The notes: generated from the sequence alone by a model not told the origin. A stretch of DNA of 64,000 nt from Desulfurococcales archaeon (GCA_015521115.1 WAOT01000008.1:22949-86948); one strand, 5' to 3'; positions 41,543 to 50,230 are shown, counted from the first letter of the stretch. Program-made: numbers and translations.

Positions 41543-42266
41543 GGGAATCCTGCTCCGCAGCGGTCTCAGCTATTCTACGGAGGGATATAGGTGTTATCGA
41601 GACCAAACCCCTCCTCACAGCCCATATATCGGTGCCAGGCGGCGGGTCGGACACGTATATCCTGTCCTCTGACACTACGGGTCTCAAAACCCCGTCCTCA
41701 TACCTCAGGTCGACGTCATACCAGCTATACGCTAAACTAGTTATCGCTACACCCCCAGGGGCCGGGGGGACGTTGACGATCATAGTGTTCCCAGCACCTA
41801 ACTTGGAGGCTACGCCGACGAGCCGGGCCCCTATCCCCGCAGTCAGACCGATCCACTTGCGCCCATCTAGTTTCCTGCTAGCAAAGCTCACTGCCAGCGA
41901 AGGCACACCCTGTAAAGACGCCTCGATCGCCGCGCCCACAGTACCGCTCGTGAAGAAGTCCTCTAAACCCATATTTGGCCCGATATTCACGCCCGAGAAC
42001 ACCACATCCGGCCTCTCAGGGAGGAGGGCTCTAAGGGCGACATAGACTATCATGGCAGGCGGTGCTGTCACAATCCACGCAGCCTCAGCCCCCTCGAGCC
42101 CGACTCGCTCGAAGCCTATATTGAACGAGAAGCACTTACCAGAACCGCTCATGTCATGAGGCGGGACGGCCACGTAAACTGTATGGCCAGCCCGGACTAG
42201 CTCGTCCAGTGCAAGCCTGAGACCTAGACTGTTTATCCCATCATCGTTAACTAATAGCACCTTCAA
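41460..42266 (-). CDS. surE: 5'-nucleotidase SurE
   Basis: 268 residues. N-terminal NDDGINSLG metal site, PPHDMSGSG, FSGVNIGPNMG and GTVGAAIEA are all SurE hallmarks. Cleaves nucleoside monophosphates and polyphosphate-like substrates. Start TTG 42266 gives the usual MKVLLVNDDG N-terminus. It lies first in the block with the HEFYH protein, PAP2 and PyrD. Confidence 0.95.
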   Translation of the reverse strand: MKVLLVNDDGINSLGLRLALDELVRAGHTVYVAVPPHDMSGSGKCFSFNIGFERVGLEGAEAAWIVTAPPAMIVYVALRALLPERPDVVFSGVNIGPNMGLEDFFTSGTVGAAIEASLQGVPSLAVSFASRKLDGRKWIGLTAGIGARLVGVASKLGAGNTMIVNVPPAPGGVAITSLAYSWYDVDLRYEDGVLRPVVSEDRIYVSDPPPGTDIWAVRRGLVSITPISLRRIAETAAEQDSHVMEEAVRIVRELLRGGDPSLGGAADT

Positions 42267-42422
42267 CTGCCCTTATGCACCCTTCTATCACGAGCTAATA
42301 GTGCGGCCATAAATCCGCACTTGCCCGGCTATGAGTGGAGGAGCCCGTTGAAGGCCATCTCAGAGGAAGAAAATACTCATAATTATTTTATGAACTAGGA
42401 AATAGTGGTAAGCCTGTGTAGA

Positions 42423-42499
42423 GGGGGCTCGGACAAGGGTGGGCTCTTCATCCCCCAAACGCTCGGGGATCCGGCCCAAAGGTCTAACCCATCGCCCCC
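42423..42499. ncRNA. Candidate small structured RNA with three nested helices
   Basis: GGGGGC (42423-42428) pairs with GCCCCC (42494-42499). Inside it TGGGC (42440-42444) pairs with GCCCA (42474-42478), and ATCCCC (42450-42455) with GGGGAT (42465-42470), leaving an asymmetric internal loop (TCTTC against CCG) that on the minus strand reads GAAGA/CGG and could be a k-turn. The plus strand has ATTATTTTAT about 35 bases upstream; the minus strand has TCTACA just after the outer helix, as in H/ACA RNAs. Strand is undecided. It occupies the 272-base gap 42267-42538, where I see no protein gene. Confidence 0.42.
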
Positions 42500-42538
42500 G
42501 TTTCTTACTGTTACCCCGTATCCTTATCTTATTGCCCT

Positions 42539-42715
42539 CTACTCGGCCTTACCAAGGATTTTATAGAATACCTTCCCGGTTAGAGGGCTAACGGCTCTAG
42601 CCATCTTAATCTTGCCCCTCTTAGTCTCCTTGATTATTATCTCGTACTCGTCTGTCTCGAAGTACTGCTTCGCCTTCAGGTCGAAGAACCTCATCTTCTC
42701 CTTCTTCTTTGCCAT
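42539..42715 (-). CDS. Small basic crenarchaeal protein (DUF5622-like)
   Basis: 58 residues from ATG 42715. Lys-rich head (MAKKKEKMRFFDLKAKQYF), then a beta-rich core (YEIIIKETKRGKIKMARAV, PLTGKVFYKIL). The size and charge suggest a nucleic-acid-binding or ribosome-associated protein seen across Crenarchaeota; I recall it as an uncharacterised family and cannot name a function. GGGGGTGG at 42721-42728 fixes the start; an upstream in-frame ATG three codons earlier is less likely. Confidence 0.72.
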   Translation of the reverse strand: MAKKKEKMRFFDLKAKQYFETDEYEIIIKETKRGKIKMARAVSPLTGKVFYKILGKAE

Positions 42716-42911
42716 ACAAACCACCCCCTTTCCTTCTCAATCCTCGCTTAATACTATCATGTACATTAGCCTATATAATAGGGTAAGCTCTTCCCCGCTG
42801 AAACCTATGCACGGCAGTAGCGTATTACTAGGTATCCGGGTTCCGCACCGTATATACGTGAACCCATGAGCCCCAGGGCACAATTCCAAGCAACCACTAG
42901 GAGGTCAGGGC

Positions 42912-43418
42912 ATGCGGGGCTTAGAGGCGAAGATCGCAGCGGTTGCAGTACTCTCCGGCCTAGCCATAGCCTTAAGCCCCTACCATATCCCCATAGGCCC
43001 CACTAAGGCTTACCCATGGCAGCACATGGTCAATGTCATACTCGGGGTCACGGTAGGCCCTATTTGGGCCAGCATTGCAGCCTTCCTAATCGGAGTTATA
43101 CGCATGCAGCTAGGGGTGGGGACTGTCTTCTCAATACCCGGCGGAATACCAGGGGCTCTCCTGGTAGGTATAGCGGCCTACCTACTCCGGAAAGCCGGTA
43201 AGCCTGTAGAGCATGCCGCATGGGCTGAGCCCCTGGGGACTGCAGCGATCGGGTTCTTCCTGGCCGTTTACCTAGTGGCACCACTTGTAGGTGTTAAGGA
43301 GGAAATGCTCGCCGCCGGACTCATACCCATCTGGCTAGTCTGGTTTGCAAGCAGTATCACAGGCACGGTGATAGGATATGCGGCAGTCAGAGCTCTTAGG
43401 AAGGGGGGAATCATTTAG
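42912..43418 (+). CDS. thiW: ThiW-family ECF S component (thiazole/thiamine precursor)
   Basis: 168 residues, five to six transmembrane helices. The stretch KAYPWQHMVNVILGVTVGPI followed by RMQLGVGTVFSIPGGIPGAL is the ThiW signature. ThiW proteins are predicted S components for hydroxyethylthiazole uptake. AGGAGGTCA at 42900-42908 precedes ATG 42912, and TATATACG near 42851 is a possible TATA box. No TPP riboswitch is visible. It overlaps the next gene by 41 bases. Confidence 0.85.
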   Translation: MRGLEAKIAAVAVLSGLAIALSPYHIPIGPTKAYPWQHMVNVILGVTVGPIWASIAAFLIGVIRMQLGVGTVFSIPGGIPGALLVGIAAYLLRKAGKPVEHAAWAEPLGTAAIGFFLAVYLVAPLVGVKEEMLAAGLIPIWLVWFASSITGTVIGYAAVRALRKGGII

Positions 43419-43923
43419 AATCCTAATCGTCGGAGAAATTGGGACAGGGAAGACTAGTCTAACGTCTAGAATCGTAAGAGCTCTAGCAAAAGCAGCCCGT
43501 CCAGGCGCGATTACTGTCATCGACTTTGCCCCGGACATAGCGGGGGTTGGGAAACCGGTTGCTACCGTGCCGGAAGGTGTAAGGTATCTAAGGCCGTCCG
43601 GCCTTAGAGCGCCTCGGCTTGAGTCAGGCGGTGACTGTAATTCCATGTGGCGCTTGGCCCGCCATAACATGAGACTGACCACTGCCACACTGGAAGAGTT
43701 CATAGATAACCCTACACCTGTGCTAGTGGTAAACGACCTATCTATACACCTCCACGCAGGCAGCTACGAGCTCCTCTTAGAAGCCATACGTAAGAGTAGC
43801 TCCTTCATAGGCAACAGCTACTTAGGGGGGAGGCTCACCGATAATTGCGGGCTGAGTGAAAGGGAGAAGGAGCTTGTCAACAAGCTCATGAGGGAGGCAG
43901 ACATAGTATGGCGCATGGGGTAG
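43378..43923 (+). CDS. P-loop NTPase of unknown role in the thiW operon
   Basis: 181 residues, with Walker A GEIGTGKTS near residue 19 and VIDFAP that could be a Walker-B-like strand. A Cys in GGDCNSMW and another in DNCGLSE are the only cysteines. No ABC signature, so not a transporter ATPase. Fused tightly between ThiW (41-base overlap) and the first ABC ATPase (16-base overlap), it is either an accessory of thiamine-precursor uptake or a kinase of the imported compound. I do not recognise its family. Confidence 0.68.
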   Translation: MRQSELLGRGESFRILIVGEIGTGKTSLTSRIVRALAKAARPGAITVIDFAPDIAGVGKPVATVPEGVRYLRPSGLRAPRLESGGDCNSMWRLARHNMRLTTATLEEFIDNPTPVLVVNDLSIHLHAGSYELLLEAIRKSSSFIGNSYLGGRLTDNCGLSEREKELVNKLMREADIVWRMG

Positions 43924-44630
43924 TCAGCCTCAAATCGGTCTACGCCAGATACAATGGTCGAGACTGGGTTCTAAAAGATGTGACCCTCGAGCTAGAGGAG
44001 GGGATCCACGTAGTCTTAGGCGGGAGCGGTAGTGGGAAGACGACCCTGCTCAGAGTAATAGCTGGCCTCATAGGCCACGTCTACAATGGTGAGGTCAGGG
44101 GCATAGTAAGCGTAAATGGAAGGGCAGTTCTTGTCCCACAGCTGTTTGACGCCTTCATCCTAATGCCAACACCGAGACAAGAGCTCATGTACTCCCTCTC
44201 AACGCACGTGTCCGGAGAGCATGAGCTGAGATCGGAGACTCTAAGAGTGGCCAAAGAGTTCGGGCTCACCTACCTCCTAGACAGGCCAGTCCACAAGCTC
44301 TCCTCGGGGGAGAGGCAGAGGCTGGCAATAGCCTCAGCCTTGTCCTTAAACCCCGACATCTTAATGTTAGACGAGCCCCTTGCACACCTTGACAAGGAGA
44401 TGGTAGACAAGACCCTAGAATCTCTCAGATCCCGCGGGGGTAGAGCCCTCATAGTAGCAGAGCATAGGGCGAAGACCCTCCTCCTTAATCCCTCTACCCT
44501 CAGCATCCTAGAAGGAGGACAATTAAAGTGTACGGGAACCGTCAACGACTGTATCGACCTCCTCCCCCTCTACCATAGGGTGGTTGCTGGTGTCGAGACC
44601 TATAGTGAAGCTCCAGGATGTCTGGTATAA
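43908..44630 (+). CDS. ECF transporter ATPase 1
   Basis: 240 residues, single ABC domain: Walker A GGSGSGKTT near residue 39, signature LSSGERQR, Walker B ILMLDEPLAHLD. Pairs with the following ATPase to drive ThiW-mediated uptake. ATG 43908. Overlaps both neighbours. Confidence 0.92.
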   Translation: MAHGVVSLKSVYARYNGRDWVLKDVTLELEEGIHVVLGGSGSGKTTLLRVIAGLIGHVYNGEVRGIVSVNGRAVLVPQLFDAFILMPTPRQELMYSLSTHVSGEHELRSETLRVAKEFGLTYLLDRPVHKLSSGERQRLAIASALSLNPDILMLDEPLAHLDKEMVDKTLESLRSRGGRALIVAEHRAKTLLLNPSTLSILEGGQLKCTGTVNDCIDLLPLYHRVVAGVETYSEAPGCLV

Positions 44631-45270
44631 GGAGATAATCAGGGGGGTAAACCTCGAGATAGGCAGGGGAGTTACCGTTATCCTTGGTTCGAATGGGGCA
44701 GGAAAGACAACACTACTCAGGCTCATAGCAGGTGCCGAGAAACCCAGCAGGGGCTATATTGAGGCCCCTGAAAGGGTCGGCGCAGTCTGGGAGAACCCAT
44801 ACTTCACCTTCTACAAGGGCACAGTATTAGAGGAGATCGAGGATGCAGCGGGCTCTACGGAGAGGGCCCTCGAACTGCTTGAGAAGTTCGGGCTCAAACA
44901 CCTAGCTGAGAGACCTGCCTTAACGTTGTCTCTAGGTCAGGCCCGTCTTGTCGCTCTCCTAGCAGCAGTATCCTGGGAGCCGGACATAGTAGTCTTAGAT
45001 GAACCGACAAGCGGGTTGGATCCCCGTGAGATAATAGACCAGTTTAATCTAATTAAAAGCCTAGAGATTCCAGTTATAATGTCAACACACGAGATCGAAG
45101 TGGCAGCAACGGTAGGGGACATAGTAGTAGTCCTAGAGGACGGAAAAGTTGCCGGGAAGGGGAGCCCCGAGGAGCTACCGGAGCTCGGGTATAACCCGCT
45201 AGTCCTAAAGGTTAGTAAAGAGTTGGGGGTGGATAGGGAACATGCCTTCAAGTGCCTTTTCAAGACCTAG
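44590..45270 (+). CDS. ECF transporter ATPase 2
   Basis: 226 residues from GTG 44590: Walker A GSNGAGKTT, signature LSLGQARL (degenerate from LSGGQ), Walker B IVVLDEPTSGLD. The second half of a heterodimeric ECF motor, in contrast to the fused version at 32274. I chose GTG 44590 because AGGGTGG lies six bases before it; TTG 44584 would have no spacing. Overlaps its neighbours by 41 and 29 bases. Confidence 0.92.
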   Translation: MSRPIVKLQDVWYKEIIRGVNLEIGRGVTVILGSNGAGKTTLLRLIAGAEKPSRGYIEAPERVGAVWENPYFTFYKGTVLEEIEDAAGSTERALELLEKFGLKHLAERPALTLSLGQARLVALLAAVSWEPDIVVLDEPTSGLDPREIIDQFNLIKSLEIPVIMSTHEIEVAATVGDIVVVLEDGKVAGKGSPEELPELGYNPLVLKVSKELGVDREHAFKCLFKT

Positions 45271-45880
45271 AGAGATCCACCCATTGACTGCACTCCTCTT
45301 AAGCCTATGGGTTGTCGCCCTCCTCTCAAAATCGGTCTACCTACCGGTACTCATATTTGGAGTAGTGGTATCATGGGCCGCAAGGTCTAAGGCCAACGCC
45401 TTATTCGCTGTGTGGGCGTCGGTACCTCTCTTCTTAGTTGTCTGGCACTCGAAAGGGTTGCCTGACGCGTTAAATGCCTCTCTGTCATTGACCGCCCTCA
45501 TACTCTCCATAGGAGGTCTATTGCAGCTCGTCAACCCCCTCACTCTCTTGCAACTCCTGAATGCCGTGAGGGTACCCGGTTCGATCGCCATCATTGTTCC
45601 TATGGTTTACAGGTACACGTACTACATGGCAAGCACTATAAGAGAGGTCAGAGCAGCCCTCATCGGGCGGGGAGTGAGGGGGCGTTTCAAGCTCACCTTC
45701 AAGATGCCTGTCCCACTTGTTGTGCACGCTTTCAGGGTCTCACAGTTAGCTGCTGAGACCCTTGTCGTGAGGTCTAAGGGCGGCTCTCCCAGGCTCCCGC
45801 CTCCCCGGCCTCCTGGTAGGTCGGACGTGGTTCTCGTATTGATTGCTACAACGCTACTAGTTCTTACAGCGCTCTGGTAG
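45242..45880 (+). CDS. ECF transporter transmembrane (T) component, thiW system
   Basis: 212 residues with five or six transmembrane helices and the EcfT coupling segment (REVRAALIGRGVRGR then RSKGGSPR). Completes the ThiW system. ATG 45242; overlaps ATPase 2 by 29 bases. Ends in a helix near the C-terminus, followed by the promoter of the oxidase genes. Confidence 0.85.
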   Translation: MPSSAFSRPREIHPLTALLLSLWVVALLSKSVYLPVLIFGVVVSWAARSKANALFAVWASVPLFLVVWHSKGLPDALNASLSLTALILSIGGLLQLVNPLTLLQLLNAVRVPGSIAIIVPMVYRYTYYMASTIREVRAALIGRGVRGRFKLTFKMPVPLVVHAFRVSQLAAETLVVRSKGGSPRLPPPRPPGRSDVVLVLIATTLLVLTALW

Positions 45881-45931
45881 ATATAGAACGACCTTGCTGA
45901 TATAGTCCAGTAACACGAGGATAACGTTATC

Positions 45932-45939
45932 ATTTAAAA
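45932..45939 (+). promoter_or_regulatory. TATA box of the cydA-cydA' operon
   Basis: TTTAAAAA about 45-50 bases before ATG 45983, giving an expected leader of about 20 bases. It is the only TATA-like sequence between the EcfT stop and cydA. Confidence 0.5.
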
Positions 45940-45982
45940 AGGATGCTCCATACCAATCCACATCCAGAGCATAGGCCATGCA

Positions 45983-47683
45983 ATGATAACATGGATGGGG
46001 GTGCTAGACATGCCCTCCTGGAGTATCTACCCAGCGAGCGCCGACAGGCTGCTATCATTCATAGGCATAGGAGTGCACTGGTCTATCCTACAGTACGTCC
46101 TCGGGCTGCCACTTCTCGCCTTCATTGCCGAGCTTATCTACCTAAAGACGGGTAATGAGAAGTGGATGAGGCTTGCTAAGACTTTCGTGAAAGGCTTCGT
46201 CATCGTCTTCGCAGTTGGTGCCGCCACGGGTACCGCCAGCGAGTTCGGGCTTGTGCTGTTATGGCCAAACCTCACTGAGGCGGCCGGAAGGTACATCTAC
46301 TTCCCCCTCTACGCGGAGGTCTTCGCATTCCTCATGGAGGTAGTATTCATATACCTGCTCTGGTACGGCTGGGAGAGGCTCCCCAAGAAGGTGCATGTAA
46401 TAGTCATGCTACTCGCCCTGATAGGCCCATGGTTCAGCGGCGCAATGATCGTCTCAGTCAACAGCTACATGGTAGCACCAACAGGGATTCACCCAGCCTA
46501 TGACCCAACGACCGGTGAGTGGCTCTACCAGCAGGGATATCCCAAGCTCCTACTGGCAGTACCTAACGACTACGTCTCACTCCTAAACGTCACACTACTG
46601 CAACAGCTTGGAATGGAAATAGTTAAAAACCAGCCGGCCAATGCTAACTTCACACTAGTCCTTATGCCTGTTAAGATCGTTAACAGGCTAGCCTATGAGT
46701 CGTGGCATGGTTACACGGTTAAGGACAGTATCCTCTACCTAGTCCTCAAGCCAGAGTACCGGAACAACGCCCAGCTCCTAAACACCCCCGTGAAAGCTAT
46801 TGTAGACAAGATACTTGTGACCACGATCAACTACGTAGGTGTCGAGAGCGTCACCTTCAAGAGCCCTGTCTATAGGGCAAGCATACTGCACGTGCTTGGA
46901 AGCGCCATAACAGTGTCAAGCTTTACCGCATTCGCAGGCTTCGCACTAAGGAAGCTGAAGGGCTACAAACCAGAGGACGAGGACTACATAGACACTGGGC
47001 TAAAGTACACGCTACTATTCGCCCTCATCGCCATAGCTGTACAGGGGTTCGTCTTCGGCCACGAGATGGGTAGGGCTATAGCATACTATAACCCCGAGAA
47101 GTTCGCAGCGATGGAGGCAACCTCGAACACAACCTTCAGCATCTCTAGGGCCTTCCACCTGGAGGGCTTCATGAAGATGCTCGCCTACGGCTCGACAAGT
47201 GCCCACCTGCCGAACTATGACAAGATCCCAGACGACTACTGTGTGCTAGGCGTCACCCAGAGCTTAAAGACCGAGGAGATGAGCAGGGTAGGGAGCTGTA
47301 AGCCGCCACTACTCATACACTACGTGTACTACACTAAGATCGGCCTAGCAATCCTAGTGGGCCTATACGCCCTTCTAGGTAGCTACTATGTGGTGATCAA
47401 GAAGGCTATACCGCCAAAGTGGATCCTATCGCTAGCACTCCCGGCTGCTGTAGTAATACAGATGGTGTCATGGATGGGCTGGGCGGTGAGAGAGATCGGT
47501 AGGAAGCCCTGGACTATATACGGTGTAATGACGCCCGACGTTGCCCACACTTTCAACCCGGCACCTACAAGTGCTGTAGCCGCTGTCGCCCTGTTCTTCA
47601 TTGTGATACTCCTAGCCCTAGCCTACTTAGTATGGAAGGTGCTGTGGATCCCCGGCAGGCCTGTGAGCGTGGAGGGTGAGTAA
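45983..47683 (+). CDS. cydA: Cytochrome bd-type oxygen reductase subunit I (CydA)
   Basis: 566 residues, about nine to ten transmembrane helices. The axial histidine lies in GIGVHW near residue 32. The conserved quinol-site/heme motif is here GRKPWTI near residue 507 (GRQPW in E. coli), with upstream WAVRE. NSYMVAPTG and GTASEFGL match other helices. Reduces O2 with quinol electrons at hemes b558, b595 and d. The Q-loop after GRKPW is short. ATG 45983; the second subunit follows two bases after the stop. Confidence 0.9.
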   Translation: MITWMGVLDMPSWSIYPASADRLLSFIGIGVHWSILQYVLGLPLLAFIAELIYLKTGNEKWMRLAKTFVKGFVIVFAVGAATGTASEFGLVLLWPNLTEAAGRYIYFPLYAEVFAFLMEVVFIYLLWYGWERLPKKVHVIVMLLALIGPWFSGAMIVSVNSYMVAPTGIHPAYDPTTGEWLYQQGYPKLLLAVPNDYVSLLNVTLLQQLGMEIVKNQPANANFTLVLMPVKIVNRLAYESWHGYTVKDSILYLVLKPEYRNNAQLLNTPVKAIVDKILVTTINYVGVESVTFKSPVYRASILHVLGSAITVSSFTAFAGFALRKLKGYKPEDEDYIDTGLKYTLLFALIAIAVQGFVFGHEMGRAIAYYNPEKFAAMEATSNTTFSISRAFHLEGFMKMLAYGSTSAHLPNYDKIPDDYCVLGVTQSLKTEEMSRVGSCKPPLLIHYVYYTKIGLAILVGLYALLGSYYVVIKKAIPPKWILSLALPAAVVIQMVSWMGWAVREIGRKPWTIYGVMTPDVAHTFNPAPTSAVAAVALFFIVILLALAYLVWKVLWIPGRPVSVEGE

Positions 47684-47685
47684 CC

Positions 47686-48906
47686 ATGGAGGGCGTGACG
47701 ATAGCCGTCTTCTGGCTGGCGTACGTGTTCTCCTTCCACATCATACTAGTCAACCTGGGCATATACCTAGGGCTGATGGTGCCATACCTGAAGTATAGGG
47801 CCAAGAAGATGGGCGACAACGGCCTCCTCAGGGTCTCTAAGAACCTGATGAAGTTCTACGCCGCTACTTACGCACTGGCAGGTGTGTTCGCAACAGCCTT
47901 CACAGTGTTCCTGCTAAGCTTCTACCCCTTCTTCCTAGGGCTGGCAGGTAACATAGCGCTTGCCCCGTTCGCCATAGCAATACTGATGATAGTCCTACAC
48001 TTCTTCTCCATATCCAGCTACTACTACGGGTGGGATAGGTTCAAGGAGTCAACGCACAACTTCATAGGGATCCTACTAGCGATATCAGCACTACTAATAC
48101 CCCTCGGCTTTAGGAGCGTGTTCGCGTTCCTAAACACTCCTGTAGGGCTCTACTTCGACGTCACATCTGAGGGAATCGTACCTCGTCTAGACCTGACCGA
48201 GGCACTAACAAACCCGACCCTATACCCGCTCTACCTGAAGAGCCTAGTAGCCGCCATAACCGTTGGAGCCCTCGCCACCGGAGGCTATGCAGCGGTAAAG
48301 TACTTCAAGGCCGAGGATGAGGAGTACAAGAACGCTCTAAAGCTGTACACACAAAAGACCGTCACAATAGGCCTTATAGGCCTCATCATAATGTTCTTCC
48401 TCGGCCTATGGTACACGCTATCCCTAAGGGGGGTTGAGTACAAGTTCAACAACATCTTCGCACCGCTAGGCTGGAGTGTAGGCGGTGGGAGCGCTGAGTT
48501 CAACGTCTCATGGCTCTTCGTGCTTAAGATGATATTCTACATAGCACAGCTGGTATTAGTGTTCCAGGTCTACCAGGCCATCAAGAAGGCCGGCTTCGTC
48601 AACAGGGGAGGAGCAAACAAGCTCCTATATGCCGGCCTATTAGGTATAGCAACAATAGCCCTGGGAGAGCTGCTCAACGCGTTCAGCCAGTACCCATACT
48701 TCGTCGCAGACGTCCAGAGCCCTCCAGTAGAGATACCGCCACAGGCCGCACCATACCTACTCAACGTGCTGAACCTAGCTAATGTTAACAAGCTCGCAAC
48801 CCTGACAGGAGTCCAGCTGCTAACAGTAGGCTTCATGGTCTTCCTATCACTCTCTGCCGTCTGGTTCCTATACGTAATATTCAAGGAGTTCGAGAAGGAA
48901 GTCTAA
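47686..48906 (+). CDS. CydA-like second subunit (CydA'), in place of CydB
   Basis: 406 residues, about nine transmembrane helices. The N-terminus resembles CydA, not CydB: a histidine at residue 18 (FSFHII), then a helix-loop KYRAKKMGDNGLLRV that parallels KTGNEKWMRL of the first subunit, then a glycine-rich helix. The GR(Q/K)PW motif is not seen; the corresponding region reads LGELLNAFSQYPYF. This fits the CydAA' type described for archaea, in which two CydA homologs form the dimer. It has lost at least one heme or quinol site. Two bases separate it from cydA. Confidence 0.8.
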   Translation: MEGVTIAVFWLAYVFSFHIILVNLGIYLGLMVPYLKYRAKKMGDNGLLRVSKNLMKFYAATYALAGVFATAFTVFLLSFYPFFLGLAGNIALAPFAIAILMIVLHFFSISSYYYGWDRFKESTHNFIGILLAISALLIPLGFRSVFAFLNTPVGLYFDVTSEGIVPRLDLTEALTNPTLYPLYLKSLVAAITVGALATGGYAAVKYFKAEDEEYKNALKLYTQKTVTIGLIGLIIMFFLGLWYTLSLRGVEYKFNNIFAPLGWSVGGGSAEFNVSWLFVLKMIFYIAQLVLVFQVYQAIKKAGFVNRGGANKLLYAGLLGIATIALGELLNAFSQYPYFVADVQSPPVEIPPQAAPYLLNVLNLANVNKLATLTGVQLLTVGFMVFLSLSAVWFLYVIFKEFEKEV

Positions 48907-48927
48907 ATGGTGAAACACGTTTTTCCC

Positions 48928-49593
48928 CTATATCTCATCCCACATGATCCCCCTTCTCAACAGCTCTTTCAACTTTTCCGGGACTAGCGGTTCTCCACGA
49001 TCACCTTTCACATAGGCGTATGGTAGCTCCACCTCTATGTCCCCCAGGATTGTGTTAAGGAGTAGGCGTGCCGGGTATTCGAGTTGGACGTCCTCGAGCC
49101 TTATTCCAGAGGCTATTAGGGATGCCACATGTACTGCTGTGTGGACACTCATCTGCTTATCTCCTAGAGACCTCGCAGCATAGCCGGGGTGGCTGTAGAG
49201 GAGTAGGTAACCCCTGCCCCGGGGTGGGTGGTCACCCATTATGCCCCCAACAATTATGCAATGCGAGCTCCCCGCCTCATAGTGCTCTAAAGTTTTCCTG
49301 GCTCTCATGTCTAGGACTATCGAGGGCTGGGGACATCCCAGCTCCCATGAGTGTAGTTGTGTATTTGGAACTCCTAGGGAAGTCAGTATTGAGGAGAGTT
49401 GGGTTGTTGCGCCCGTTACGACCGTGTGGAGCCCGTTCTCCAGTGCTCTCCTAAACGCCTCGACATACTCTATTATGAGCCAGCGGGTGACCCTCTCTTC
49501 CATATGTTCTATAACTATGAGGGGAGGGCGTATGCTGTGGAGGGCGTAGTTCTTTGTGGCGAGTACTATGTGCGGCTGTGTGAGTGTTACCAT
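48928..49593 (-). CDS. SPOUT-fold methyltransferase, SFM1-like (PF04252)
   Basis: 221 residues from ATG 49593. LDMRARKTLEH, the knot-like SHCIIVGGIMGDHPP and SHPGYAARSLGDKQMSV are typical of the SFM1/DUF431 group of SPOUT methyltransferases (yeast SFM1 methylates a ribosomal protein arginine). Target in archaea is unknown. GTGGAG four bases before ATG 49593 fixes the start; the GTG inside it at 49602 is the other option. It is divergent from alba. Confidence 0.75.
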   Translation of the reverse strand: MVTLTQPHIVLATKNYALHSIRPPLIVIEHMEERVTRWLIIEYVEAFRRALENGLHTVVTGATTQLSSILTSLGVPNTQLHSWELGCPQPSIVLDMRARKTLEHYEAGSSHCIIVGGIMGDHPPRGRGYLLLYSHPGYAARSLGDKQMSVHTAVHVASLIASGIRLEDVQLEYPARLLLNTILGDIEVELPYAYVKGDRGEPLVPEKLKELLRRGIMWDEI

Positions 49594-49641
49594 TGGCTCC
49601 ACTTTAGAGCCCCTAGGGGTCTCCTACGTGCCCCGATAGAC

Positions 49642-49649
49642 TTTTATAT
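49642..49649. promoter_or_regulatory. Shared TATA element for alba and the SPOUT methyltransferase
   Basis: CTTTTATATC on the plus strand is GATATAAAAG on the minus. It lies about 74 bases before alba (giving a leader near 45-50) and about 50 bases before the methyltransferase ATG. No other TATA-like sequence is visible in the gap. Confidence 0.5.
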
Positions 49650-49719
49650 CGGTGCTCGTTACGCCCATTATGTGGCCAAAGAACCACAAACCGTAAAGGC
49701 CGTGAAGAGGTGATCGAGG

Positions 49720-50025
49720 ATGGCATGCGAGGGAGCACCTGAGGTCAGGATCGGGAGGAAGCCTATCCAGAGCTACGTGCTCGCAATACTCATGAACCTA
49801 GTCGACCAGGGCGCCCAGAAGGTCGTCGTCAAGGCTAGGGGCCGCAACATCAACAAGGCTGTCGACGCTGTCGAGATCGTCAGGAACAGGTTCGCCAAGG
49901 GCAGCAACATAAAGATCGAGAGCTGTGAGATCGGCAGCCAGGAAATAACAACCACCGACCCACAGACCAACCAGACCAGGGTCAGGAGGGTAAGCAGCAT
50001 CGAGATCTGCCTCTCGAAGGAGTAA
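49720..50025 (+). CDS. albA: DNA/RNA-binding chromatin protein Alba
   Basis: 101 residues. IGRKPIQSYVLAILMN is the Alba core; the lysine acetylated in Sulfolobus lies in the IGRKP segment. The RNA/DNA-binding hairpin and the closing SSIEICLSKE are present. It coats genomic DNA as a dimer. GAGGTGATCGAGG precedes ATG 49720. Confidence 0.96.
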   Translation: MACEGAPEVRIGRKPIQSYVLAILMNLVDQGAQKVVVKARGRNINKAVDAVEIVRNRFAKGSNIKIESCEIGSQEITTTDPQTNQTRVRRVSSIEICLSKE

Positions 50026-50230
50026 CCCTCCTAACACCCCTAAAAGCGGGAGCAGCATGACATTGAGCTTGTTTTCCCAGGGAACCTATCACCCAAGGAT
50101 TCTCTCAGAGAACCCCCTATCTAGGATCCATCTACTGTGACCGCTATTTTGAGAGGACAGACTAAGCCCTCACGCGCAACTTTAAAGGGCTCTTAGAGTA
50201 GCCGCTGCTATAGTGTGGGGTGGACACCGT

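Noticed and set aside
42421..42505. Possible tRNA
   Set aside because: Base-paired arms exist but no T arm or anticodon loop fits; the helices are nested rather than cloverleaf.
42841..42911. TPP riboswitch before thiW
   Set aside because: None of the conserved THI-box bases are visible and the gap is too short for the element.
50026..50212. C/D-type sRNA between alba and deoC
   Set aside because: Only scattered partial boxes (GGTGATA, TCTGAG) with poor spacing.
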